64,000 bases of DNA from positions 620,001 to 684,000 of the forward strand of contig NZ_PPXG01000002.1 in assembly GCF_002909485.1 (NCBI RefSeq), written 5' to 3'. Below the pieces are notes generated by a model that did no database searches, was not told the origin of the DNA, and saw only the letters and a program-made list of their open reading frames with translations. A program made the position numbers and the translations under genes. Source of the DNA: Stutzerimonas stutzeri (lineage in GTDB: Bacteria; Pseudomonadota; Gammaproteobacteria; Pseudomonadales; Pseudomonadaceae). Below are positions 44,175 through 51,912 of this stretch, piece after piece (position 1 is the first letter of the stretch; each line of letters begins with the position of its first letter).

Positions 44175-45083
44175 CTATGCCCGAGTTGGTCGCGGCGTCA
44201 CTCTTTCCAATCGTGGGCACGCCCACTCCACAAATGCCCGCACCCTTGGCGACAGCTGCAAGGCGTGCGGGTAGACCAGTTGGATCGGCAGATCCTTCGG
44301 TTCGTAATCCTCGAGCACTCTCACCAGCCGACCGTCAGCCAGTTCTTCTGCCACCTGATAGTGCATCAGCCGCGTGATGCCTAGGCCTTGCACACAGGCC
44401 AAGCTGGCGGTGCGGATCTGGTTGCAGGTCAGGCGTGGAGTGATTTCTTCAGCCTGTTCCTTCTCGCCGTGGCGGTAGTACCAAAGGCGGCCCTGGGCGG
44501 CGAAGAGGATGCAGGCGTGGTCCTTGAGTGCTGCCGGGGTGTCGATGGCGGGGGCGGTGCTCAGGTAGTCGGGGCTGGCGCAGGTGACCAGCCGGGTGCT
44601 GCCGATCTGTCGGGCGACCATGGCCGAGTCGGGGAGGTGGCCGATGCGCAGGGCGAGGTCGAGGCGTTCGTCGAGCAGCGAGACGATCTGGTCGCTTAGG
44701 TTCAGCTCCACCCGGATCTCTGCATGTTCCTTGAGAAATTCGTTCACCAGCGGCGCGACGTAACGCTGGCCGAACTCCATTGGCGCGGTGATGCGCAGCA
44801 GACCGCGGACGGCGCCGTCGCTGGCCTCCAGGCGCTGCTCCATGTCGGCGAAGTCCGCCAGCATGCGCCGGCTCCAGGCCAGGTATTCCGCGCCCTCGTC
44901 GGTGAGGGCCATGCGCCGGGTGCTGCGGTTCAGCAGGCGCACGCCGAGGTGGCGTTCCAGCGCGGCCAGTGAGCGCACTACCGATGCCACGGATTGCCCA
45001 GTGGCATCGGCGGCCGAGCTCAGGCTGCCGTTGTCGACGATGCGAACGAAGTTGGCCATTGCCTTGAGCTTGTCCATTGCCAC
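44175..45083 (-). CDS. LysR family transcriptional regulator (complete copy)
   Basis: A 302-residue LysR protein: HTH at residues about 5-65 (MANFVRIVDNGSLSSAADAT, SVASVVRSLAALERHLGVRL) and a full effector domain. It is divergent from a VOC-GST gene pair, the probable target. Codons about 140-285 are duplicated at 37081-37570. The last few residues (ERVTPRPTRA) are unlike the truncated copy (ERGMPGLG), so the 3' end of one or both has been replaced. Confidence 0.9.
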   Translation of the reverse strand: MAMDKLKAMANFVRIVDNGSLSSAADATGQSVASVVRSLAALERHLGVRLLNRSTRRMALTDEGAEYLAWSRRMLADFADMEQRLEASDGAVRGLLRITAPMEFGQRYVAPLVNEFLKEHAEIRVELNLSDQIVSLLDERLDLALRIGHLPDSAMVARQIGSTRLVTCASPDYLSTAPAIDTPAALKDHACILFAAQGRLWYYRHGEKEQAEEITPRLTCNQIRTASLACVQGLGITRLMHYQVAEELADGRLVRVLEDYEPKDLPIQLVYPHALQLSPRVRAFVEWACPRLERVTPRPTRA

Positions 45084-45190
45084 CCCGGGATTTGTGCGAT
45101 TGCTGCATAGATGTTGTCAGGCTCACGGCATAGGTGAAACCCGCAGGGCGGCTGACACTTCAGGGACTGAGGTCTCCTGGAGTTTCGCAC

Positions 45191-45619
45191 ATGAATCAGT
45201 CAGCCAGTCCCGCCCGCATTCTCGCCTATGACCACATCGGCATTCGTGTCAGCGACCGGCCGCGGGCGATGGCCTTCTACCAGGCGCTTGGCTTCGTCGA
45301 GAGCGCGAGCTTTCTGCTGTTCGAGGCGAACGAAATGCTCAGCCCGGATGGCGTGCGCATCAACCTGATCTTCAACGGTGCGCGTGCCGCTGATGCGCAC
45401 AACGTACTGCTGGATGCGCCGGTCAAGCGGCCTGGCATGACCCATCCGGCCTTTATCGTCGATGACCTCGCGGCGCTCCAGCATTGGCTCGAAGCGCAGG
45501 GCATCGTCATCACCGAGGGGCCGCATCCCATCGGCCCGCGGCGGATCGCGCTGTTCATCCGCGACCCGGACGGCAACGTTCTGGAATTCAATCAGCTCAT
45601 CAGAGGAGGCGCGCAATGA
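45191..45619 (+). CDS. VOC family (glyoxalase-like) protein
   Basis: A 142-residue VOC protein with two half-domains: DHIGIRVSDRPRAMAFYQAL (His ligand near residue 15) and GPRRIALFIRDPDGNVLEFN (Glu ligand near 133). Both metal ligands of a glyoxalase/dioxygenase site appear intact. The start at 45191 follows from family length. Its stop overlaps the GST start by ATGA, so the two enzymes are coupled and likely act on the same electrophile or thiol adduct. Divergent from a LysR gene. Confidence 0.82.
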   Translation: MNQSASPARILAYDHIGIRVSDRPRAMAFYQALGFVESASFLLFEANEMLSPDGVRINLIFNGARAADAHNVLLDAPVKRPGMTHPAFIVDDLAALQHWLEAQGIVITEGPHPIGPRRIALFIRDPDGNVLEFNQLIRGGAQ

Positions 45620-46203
45620 AACTGTATGACCTGGGTCCATCCGGCAACTGCTACAAGGTGCGGCTGTTCGCTGCGCTGGCGAACATCGATCTTGAACTGG
45701 TAGCCGTGGATTTCGCCAATGGCGCGCACAAGAAGCCGCCGTTGTCCGAGCTGAACCCGCTGGGGCAGTTGCCGATTCTGGATGATGGCGGGTATATCGT
45801 CCGCGACTCGCAGGCCATTCTGGTTTACCTCGCCGGTACTTACGGCGGCCTGGCGTGGTGGCCGGACAACCCGCGTGGGCAGGCGGAGATCGTGCAGTGG
45901 CTGTCCTTCACCGCCAACGAGATCCAGCAGAGCCTGAATGCGGCGCGGCTGGTACAGAAGTTCGGTTATCCGCTGGACAAGGCCGCGGCGCTGGCCAAGG
46001 CACCAGCGGTGCTCAAGCTGCTGGATGATCATCTGCAGCGCCACGACTGGCTGGCGATCGACCGGCCGACCATCGCCGATTGCGCGGTCTACCCCTACGT
46101 GGTGCTGGCGCCGGAAGGGGATGTGGATCTCACGCCGTACAGCCACGTCGCCCGCTGGATAGAGCGGCTGGAAGCGTTGCCGGGGTATCTGCCCAAGCCA
46201 TAG
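45616..46203 (+). CDS. Glutathione S-transferase family protein
   Basis: A 195-residue GST: thioredoxin-fold N-terminal domain (MKLYDLGPSGNCYKVRLFAA) with the cis-Pro/glutathione site NPLGQLPILDDGGYIVRDSQ, and an all-helical C-terminal domain. SGNCYKV places a Ser/Cys near the usual activation position. GAGGAGG precedes the start. It overlaps the VOC stop; both are probably regulated by the divergent LysR. Confidence 0.88.
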   Translation: MKLYDLGPSGNCYKVRLFAALANIDLELVAVDFANGAHKKPPLSELNPLGQLPILDDGGYIVRDSQAILVYLAGTYGGLAWWPDNPRGQAEIVQWLSFTANEIQQSLNAARLVQKFGYPLDKAAALAKAPAVLKLLDDHLQRHDWLAIDRPTIADCAVYPYVVLAPEGDVDLTPYSHVARWIERLEALPGYLPKP

Positions 46204-46263
46204 CGCGCAGGCACCCATTGTCGACAGGCGACCCGGTGAGCCGGGCCGCCACTGCAGCGCCGG

Positions 46264-47532
46264 TCAGAAGCTGACCACCGTCTTCAGCCCTACGACCATC
46301 ACGTCCTTCGCATCGTCGAAACCGCCGGGGCGGTGGAAGTACTGGATGTTCGGCGTCAGCGAGATGGCCGGCGTCAGGGCGACGCGGTAGTAGAGTTCGG
46401 CAGGGTATTCCACGTCCGGTACCGGCTCGCCCTGTTCGCGCAGGTGCTTGCGGGCGTCGTCGTTGATCTCCAGGCGGCCGAGGCCCAGGCCGAGCTCGTC
46501 GTTCGGGCGCGAGGCGAAGGGCGCGGAGAGGATGCCGCCTACCTGCCAGACGCGCTCGATATAGGTCACGTCCGGGTCGGACTGGATGAAGTTGGCAAAC
46601 AGTTTCAAACGGCGCTCACCGACCGCGCTGCTCTGCCAGATCTGTTGTTCGGCCATCAGATAGCCGCCGGTGGCCTGGTCGTGTTCGGCGGCTGGCGCGC
46701 CGGAAAGCGCCATCGGCCGGCCGGCAGCGTCACGGTAGATGTCCTCGAAGTCGCCGGTATTGCGCCACAGGCCCAGACGATACGCGCCGGGTTGACCGGA
46801 AAAGGTTGGCGTCCAGCCCAGTTCGGCAACCGCGTGGTAGCCGGTGGTGCCCGACGGGCTGCCGAAATTCAGGCCCTGCTCGCGCTCGGTGAAACGCGGG
46901 TTGACCTGATAAAGCGCGGTCTGCAGCGACCACTCTGCGTCCAGCTGGTAACGCGCGGTGGCGCCCCACTGGCTGATCGGCCAGGTGAACCAGTTCGGCG
47001 TGACATAACCGGGCACCGTGCCGCAGAAGCCGAGATTCTGGAACGGGCAGGCGAAGGGGAAGATCTCGCCGCTCATGGGCAGGCGGCCGAGCTTGACCAG
47101 CAGGCGGTCGTCCAGCAGTGCTTGCTGGTAATAGAACTGCACCAGTCGGGTGACGCTGCCGTAGCCGTGAATTTCCTGGGGTTGCAGCAGGACGCCGAGA
47201 TCGGCCTCGGCGTTGAGGTTCTCGCCGTTGCGGTTGACCACGCTGAAGCGGAAACCGGCGCCGGACCAGCCGAGCAGTTTTTCCAGGTCCAGCGCGGCGT
47301 CGAACATCAGCTGATCGGAGTAGGTGCCGGTGTGGTCATCGCCGCCCTGGGTATTCCAGGCCAGTTCGTTGACGTAGGTGATCTGCAGGTCGACGCCGGC
47401 CTCATGCAGGCGGGTACGGCTGCCGTTCCAGTCGCCGAAGAGGAACTGATCGGGTGAATACTCGGCCGCGTGGGCAGAAGTGAACAGGCAGGCGGCGAGA
47501 ACGCCGCTGCCGAAGCGCAGGCTTGTTGTCAT
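46264..47532 (-). CDS. OprB-family carbohydrate-selective outer-membrane porin
   Basis: A 422-residue outer-membrane protein with a signal peptide (MTTSLRFGSGVLAACLFTSAHA) and an OprB-type barrel: FLFGDWNGSRTRLHEAGVDL at the start of the mature protein, GGYLMAEQQIW in the middle, and a C-terminal VVGLKTVVSF strand ending in Phe, as barrels do. It allows sugars or polyols across the outer membrane. A nested hairpin (47568-47613) in its upstream region may be regulatory. A sugar-acid or alcohol-oxidising role of the neighbouring PQQ enzyme would fit a shared substrate, but that is speculative. Confidence 0.88.
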   Translation of the reverse strand: MTTSLRFGSGVLAACLFTSAHAAEYSPDQFLFGDWNGSRTRLHEAGVDLQITYVNELAWNTQGGDDHTGTYSDQLMFDAALDLEKLLGWSGAGFRFSVVNRNGENLNAEADLGVLLQPQEIHGYGSVTRLVQFYYQQALLDDRLLVKLGRLPMSGEIFPFACPFQNLGFCGTVPGYVTPNWFTWPISQWGATARYQLDAEWSLQTALYQVNPRFTEREQGLNFGSPSGTTGYHAVAELGWTPTFSGQPGAYRLGLWRNTGDFEDIYRDAAGRPMALSGAPAAEHDQATGGYLMAEQQIWQSSAVGERRLKLFANFIQSDPDVTYIERVWQVGGILSAPFASRPNDELGLGLGRLEINDDARKHLREQGEPVPDVEYPAELYYRVALTPAISLTPNIQYFHRPGGFDDAKDVMVVGLKTVVSF

Positions 47533-47567
47533 TGTTCTGATCCTTCGGATGTAACGGTGCGGGTGCA

Positions 47568-47613
47568 GCGAATACCGTTAGCCGCAATGCCTATGGGCAT
47601 TCACGGTATTCGC
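47568..47613. promoter_or_regulatory. Nested inverted repeat upstream of the OprB-type porin
   Basis: Outer arms GCGAATACCG (47568-47577) and CGGTATTCGC (47604-47613) are a perfect 10-bp dyad. Inside it an AATGCC/GGCATT hairpin surrounds TAT. The structure lies 36-81 nt upstream of the porin start and about 80 nt from the stop of the PQQ-dehydrogenase gene. It could be a terminator for that gene, an operator or a 5' leader structure; no T-run follows. Confidence 0.5.
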
Positions 47614-47691
47614 GTGCGTTTCTGCTCAGTGGTAACGCCTGGCTATGTAGGCGTTATTGGTTCAAGTGTTTAGTTGGCGATTGGACCCCGC

Positions 47692-49824
47692 TTAATGTCC
47701 GCCGCCAGACTTCACACCATCGCGCGCTTGCCGACGAACAAAATGGCGAATGCTTTCCAGCTCTGCATCTGTCAAATCTGGAAACTTGGGCATGCCGTTG
47801 GCAAGTAACGCGCCACCGCGCACAACACTCTCGAACGCCTTCTCACTGCCTTTGAGCAATATCGGCGACTCCCGCAGATCGGGTGCTTTCATACCCGCAA
47901 CAGCTCCGGCGCCATGACAGCCAACACAGAGGTTCTCCGCAAAGACACCCGCGCCTGCCTCTGCCTTTTTGGCATCGACCTCAAACTTCTCATCGATAAT
48001 TGGCTTGGCAAGTTGCGGTGCAGGCTGTTCTGGAACAACCGCTTTTCCGTCAAGCGAAAAGGTCATGATGCGGCGCTCATGCACACCATATTTCCAGCCA
48101 TGGCTTTCAAAGCCCAGTTCACCGGAGCCGCCGAAGTTGGAGGCCAATGCACCACCAGGACCCACCAGCAGGGAAACCATCTGCTTGCCATCCAGCTTGT
48201 AGGTAATCGGTGGCGCAGAGATGCCGAGACCCACGTCATAGGACCAAAGCTCGTCACCAGTGCGGGCATCGTAGGCTTTCAACATGCCATCAGGCTGGCC
48301 CTGGAAAACCAGGTTGCCGGCTGTGGTCAAGGTTCCGCCACCCCATGGGCTCTTCTGGTTTACTTGCCACACGCGCTTGTTCTTGACCGGGTCCCATGCC
48401 TGTAGGGAGCCCCGTGACTCATGTGGGTCCTTGGTCAATTCCCAACCGGTCAACCCCAAGTAAAGCTTGTGGCTCGCCATCTTGTGGCCAGGCTTCGTAT
48501 CCTTGCCATCGTCCTTGAAGGTGTTGCCTAAATGGTTGGTGGGGATAAAGGCAAGATTCAACTCGGGGTTATAAGACATCGCATGCCATGAGTGAGCACC
48601 GAATGCCGAAGGATAGATATTCTTCTCTCCATCAGGATATCTAGCGTCTTCCGCAACAATGTGGCGCTGTTCTTTCAGGTCATACTTGGTAGACCAGTTG
48701 GCGTCCGTGAATTTCTCAGCAGACAGGACCTTGCCGTTCGAGCGGTCAATCGTATAGAAAAAGCCGTTCTTCGGCGCATGCAATACCGCATCAACATCCT
48801 TGCCATCGACTTTAAGATCGGCCAGCACGATGTCCATGTTCGAGTTGTAGTCCCAGGTGTCGCCTGGTGCAGTCTGGACGTGCCATTTGTATTCGCCCGT
48901 ATCCGCATCTACAGCCACGACAGAACACAGGAACAGGTTGTCGCCGCCGTCCGGGCTACGCACCTTGATATTCCATGGCCCACCGTTGCCTGTCCCGAAG
49001 ATGAGCTGGTTGTATTTCTCGTCGTACGTCCAGCCATGCCAGGCATTGCCGCCGCCGCCGTTTTCCCACCACCGGCCAGTCCAGGTTTTGGCGGCCATTT
49101 CCTGAGCGGCATCCTCGAATCCATCGGCAGGGTTGCCAGGGACGATATAGAAACGCCAAACCTGTTTGCCCGTTTCAGTGTCATAAGCGGTCACATAACC
49201 GCGCATCGGGCCAAGTTCCGTTCCGCCATTGCCTACAAATACCTTGCCATCGAAGGCCTTGGGATGACCTGTGATATTCAACGGCTGGTCGTGATCGAAG
49301 GTTCGGGTCTGCCAGACTTCCTTGCCGTCCTTTCTGTTGATTGCAATCAGGCGGCCATCCCATGTGGCGATGAATAACTTGTCCCCGTATGTTGAAAGGC
49401 CTCGGCTGTGCTTCCAGAAGACCTTCTTCATGTTGTTGTCGATGATCTCCTTGGAAACTTGAGGGTCATATTCCCAAAGCATCTTGCCCGTGCGTGCATC
49501 GAATGCACGTGTTCTGTTCATTTCACCAACGTAGTACATGACCCCATCGACGACCAAAGGTGTTCCGACGATATCGGAGCGATCCGGCAGCGGCGCGTAC
49601 CATTCAGGCTTGAGCCCGCTGACGTTCTCTACGTTGATGTCTTTGAGTGGGCTGAATCGCTGTTCGGAGTGTGTTCGCCCGTAAGCCAGCCAATCAGTGG
49701 TGTTCGACTCGTCAGACAGTTCCTTGTCGGTAATGACTCTGTCTGATGCGTGCAGTGACGTTATCGCAAGAAGCGAGGCCGCCATGATTATCTGTACCCT
49801 TAAATTCGACTGTTTGAATTTCAT
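47692..49824 (-). CDS. PQQ-dependent quinohemoprotein dehydrogenase (type II-like), vicinal Cys pair absent
   Basis: A 710-residue exported enzyme: signal peptide (MKFKQSNLRVQIIMAASLLA...), eight-bladed PQQ propeller (DWLAYGRTHSEQRFSPL, the Ca/PQQ Glu in NGGTELGPMRGYVTAYD, GGGGNAWHGWTYDE, the catalytic Asp in GDTWDYNSNMD) and a C-terminal cytochrome c with CVGCH (near residue 636). This is the domain order of type II alcohol dehydrogenases. The vicinal Cys pair seen in methanol and most alcohol dehydrogenases is replaced: the aligned residues are V135-F136 within KKVFWKHSRGLSTY. Codon use is more AT-rich than neighbours, suggesting transfer. Electrons would pass from PQQ via haem to a periplasmic acceptor. 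Confidence 0.85.
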   Translation of the reverse strand: MKFKQSNLRVQIIMAASLLAITSLHASDRVITDKELSDESNTTDWLAYGRTHSEQRFSPLKDINVENVSGLKPEWYAPLPDRSDIVGTPLVVDGVMYYVGEMNRTRAFDARTGKMLWEYDPQVSKEIIDNNMKKVFWKHSRGLSTYGDKLFIATWDGRLIAINRKDGKEVWQTRTFDHDQPLNITGHPKAFDGKVFVGNGGTELGPMRGYVTAYDTETGKQVWRFYIVPGNPADGFEDAAQEMAAKTWTGRWWENGGGGNAWHGWTYDEKYNQLIFGTGNGGPWNIKVRSPDGGDNLFLCSVVAVDADTGEYKWHVQTAPGDTWDYNSNMDIVLADLKVDGKDVDAVLHAPKNGFFYTIDRSNGKVLSAEKFTDANWSTKYDLKEQRHIVAEDARYPDGEKNIYPSAFGAHSWHAMSYNPELNLAFIPTNHLGNTFKDDGKDTKPGHKMASHKLYLGLTGWELTKDPHESRGSLQAWDPVKNKRVWQVNQKSPWGGGTLTTAGNLVFQGQPDGMLKAYDARTGDELWSYDVGLGISAPPITYKLDGKQMVSLLVGPGGALASNFGGSGELGFESHGWKYGVHERRIMTFSLDGKAVVPEQPAPQLAKPIIDEKFEVDAKKAEAGAGVFAENLCVGCHGAGAVAGMKAPDLRESPILLKGSEKAFESVVRGGALLANGMPKFPDLTDAELESIRHFVRRQARDGVKSGGGH

Positions 49825-50205
49825 TTTTATTATTTCCTTGTTTAGGGTTGTTTCTCGCTTCAGGCATCCCTCAAACGAGCATTCGCGGGTAAAGCTCTGC
49901 TGGTATTTATTTTTTTTTTTAAAAAACGACTTCCTGTGTTGCGCTCTGTAATAGCGGGCAACATGACGTGCGCGTATATAACTGCTTTTTAGGTTTGTTA
50001 TTTAAACTGCAATAACTGCAGGTCCGGTTTGTTGCGCGTTAGTTGCCAGCGTTAGTGGTGGTTGCGACCCTGCGGTAAGGCTCCGCAGAGAGTTCTGTAC
50101 ATCGTGCTGGCTGGGTGGTGCCGCCTTGGAGCAGGGAAGGGGGATGCCTCATGGTGTTTCCTCCGATGCATGGCCGGGCCGGATGGCCTGCCGTGTTGTT
50201 GTTAT
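49825..50205. promoter_or_regulatory. AT-rich region upstream of the PQQ dehydrogenase
   Basis: This 381-bp gap lies between two leftward genes, so it holds the end of the aco-like operon and the promoter of the PQQ enzyme. It contains a T12A6 tract near 49909-49926 and other AT-rich stretches. A weak sigma-54-like match on the minus strand at 50033-50048 (TGGCAACTAACGCGCA) keeps the GG-N10-GC spacing but not the TT of the -12 box. No credible coding frame is seen. Confidence 0.45.
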
Positions 50206-50973
50206 TCAAAGCAAGGGGGAGCGCCGTCCGGCGGCGAGGCCTTCGGGCGGATAACTGCTGGCGCGGGCGCCGAGTTCCAGACCCTGCCAGGCGAGAACGC
50301 GCTGGTAGCACTCGGGCAGGGCTGTGGCGGTTGCCCAGGCATCGGCCAGTCGCTCGGCGAGCGCCAGATGGCTCGCGGCCTGGCAGCGCAGGTCGCTGGC
50401 GCAGGCGTGGTAGAAGCGGTTCACCACGTCGGCCATGGGCTCGCGCCAGTCTTCGATCAGCAGCGCGGCGTGAGCCAGCACCACGGGGCGTCCATCGCGG
50501 CTGCGCCGCCAGCGCTGGGCGGTGCCGGCCAGCTTGCGGCCTTCCAGGGTGAGGTTGAAACGGCCGTCGCAGAATGCGCCCGGCACCGCGCCTACACCGG
50601 CCTTGAGGCCGTTCTCCGCCAGCCACAGTGCCAGGGGTTCGAGCAGCCGTTCATAGGCGATGTCGATGCGCCTGCCGACCTCGTCGCCGCTAGGCAGCGC
50701 GCAGGCCAGGGCGATGTTGAGCACGGCAGACGATTGCGGCACCGGCTCGCCGCCGGTGTCGCGCAGCAGGATCGGCCAGCCCTGCGCCGCGCAGCGTTGG
50801 CTGGCCAGGGCGAAACCGGGCCGGCGCTCGAAGCTGCCGGGCATCACCAGCGCCTGGCCGGTGGGGCGCCAGAGCAGCAGTTGGCAGTCGAACAGGCCGT
50901 CGCAGACGCGCTGCAACAAGGCCCGCTCGGCATTCAGGCCGGCGCCCACGCTGAACCGGGCGACGCCGTTCAT
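50206..50973 (-). CDS. Lipoate-protein ligase A-like (BPL/LPL fold) protein
   Basis: A 255-residue protein of the biotin/lipoate ligase fold. Recognisable features are LLLWRPTGQALVMPG (first strand region), LRDTGGEPVPQSSAVLN in place of the usual R-R-x-S-G-G-G-x-V-x-H-D-x-G-N block, and the catalytic Lys loop GRKLAGTAQRWRR (about residue 145). The His-Asp of the first block is lost, so it is a divergent member. It is the last gene of the aco-like operon and overlaps the E2 stop by ATGA, next to a free-standing lipoyl-domain gene. It probably loads lipoate or octanoate onto that domain. Confidence 0.75.
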   Translation of the reverse strand: MNGVARFSVGAGLNAERALLQRVCDGLFDCQLLLWRPTGQALVMPGSFERRPGFALASQRCAAQGWPILLRDTGGEPVPQSSAVLNIALACALPSGDEVGRRIDIAYERLLEPLALWLAENGLKAGVGAVPGAFCDGRFNLTLEGRKLAGTAQRWRRSRDGRPVVLAHAALLIEDWREPMADVVNRFYHACASDLRCQAASHLALAERLADAWATATALPECYQRVLAWQGLELGARASSYPPEGLAAGRRSPLL

Positions 50974-51671
50974 GCCGCGTACTCCTCGATGCGCCGGCAG
51001 AGATCATCGAGAAACTCCGCCGCGGGCGAGCCATTAACGGCGCGGTGATCGAAGGTTAGCGACAGGCCCATCCACTCGACTTCCACCAGTTCGCCGCTCG
51101 GCCCGAGTTCCAGCCGCCGCTGAATGCCACCGACCCCCAGAATGGCCACCTGTGGCGGATTGAGGATCGGCGTGAAGTGATGCACCCGCGACAGCCCCAG
51201 GTTGGAGACGGTGAAGGTGGCGCCGGTCAGCTCCTTGACCGACAGTTTGCCGGCCAGAGCCTTGTCCACCAGCGCCTTGCGCGCCTGGCACAAGCCTTCA
51301 CCATCGAGCTGTTCGGCGTTGAACAGCGCTGGGGCGACCAATAGATCGCCCGGCAGCGGGATGGCGAGGCCCAGATGCACCGCCGCGTGCTGGTGGATCA
51401 CCTCGTCTTCCAGCGTGGCATTGAGGCCGGGATGGGCCTGCAGCGTCTCGATCACCTTGAGCAGCAACAGGTCCTGCACGGACACCGCGCTGCCCTCGGC
51501 CTTTAGCTCGGCGCGACGGGTTTTCAGCGCATCCAGCCGGCATTCGCTGTGGTGAGTGAGCTGCGCGGTGGTCTGCAGGCTTTCGTGCATCTTCGCCGCG
51601 ATCATCTTGCGCATGCCCTTGAGCGGCACCCGTTCGGGCGCGCGCTCGGGCAGGAGTTCCAGTCGAGTCAT
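50970..51671 (-). CDS. 2-oxo acid dehydrogenase E2 catalytic domain, without lipoyl domain
   Basis: A 233-residue protein made only of the acyltransferase (CAT-like) domain of a 2-oxo acid dehydrogenase E2: RVPLKGMRKMIAAKMHESLQ at the start, TFTVSNLGLSRVHHFTPILN, and the active-site segment TFDHRAVNGSPAAEFLDDL. The usual HxxxDG reads H-R-A-V-N-G, so the Asp is Asn; the His is kept. Lipoyl and E1/E3-binding domains are missing; the lipoyl part is encoded separately 2 nt upstream. It should move an acyl group (acetyl if acetoin-like) from lipoamide to CoA. Confidence 0.85.
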   Translation of the reverse strand: MTRLELLPERAPERVPLKGMRKMIAAKMHESLQTTAQLTHHSECRLDALKTRRAELKAEGSAVSVQDLLLLKVIETLQAHPGLNATLEDEVIHQHAAVHLGLAIPLPGDLLVAPALFNAEQLDGEGLCQARKALVDKALAGKLSVKELTGATFTVSNLGLSRVHHFTPILNPPQVAILGVGGIQRRLELGPSGELVEVEWMGLSLTFDHRAVNGSPAAEFLDDLCRRIEEYAA

Positions 51672-51673
51672 GG

Positions 51674-51907
51674 CTATTCCACCTGGCCGATGACCGCACC
51701 CTTGGCGATCACCGCGTCTTCTTCCTCGATGATCTTCAGCACGCCGGCAGCCGGCGCTTCGATCTCGAACTGGGCCTTTTCCGACATGACCTCGGCGACC
51801 AGGTCACCGGCGGCCACTTCGGCGCCGTCGCTGACCAGCCAGGAGGTGATCACCGCTTCGGCGTCGCCTTCCCAGAGGTCGTCTGCAATCACGATGGGGG
51901 TACTCAT
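51674..51907 (-). CDS. Free-standing lipoyl (biotinyl/lipoyl attachment) domain protein
   Basis: A 77-residue protein consisting of one lipoyl domain. The modified Lys is in EVMSEKAQFEIEAP (residue 44 when counted from 51907). The start at 51907 (MSTPIVIADD) is preferred over 51916 because AAGGA is 9 nt upstream; for 51916 the AAGGA would touch the ATG. The AAGGA itself lies inside the last codons of the E1 beta gene. It acts as a mobile acyl carrier between E1 and the separate E2 domain. Confidence 0.88.
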   Translation of the reverse strand: MSTPIVIADDLWEGDAEAVITSWLVSDGAEVAAGDLVAEVMSEKAQFEIEAPAAGVLKIIEEEDAVIAKGAVIGQVE

Positions 51908-51912
51908 AAAAG

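Noticed and set aside
50039..50626. Minus-strand frame extending beyond the ligase-like gene
   Set aside because: Arg/Gly-rich shadow frame of the ligase-like gene; no motif.
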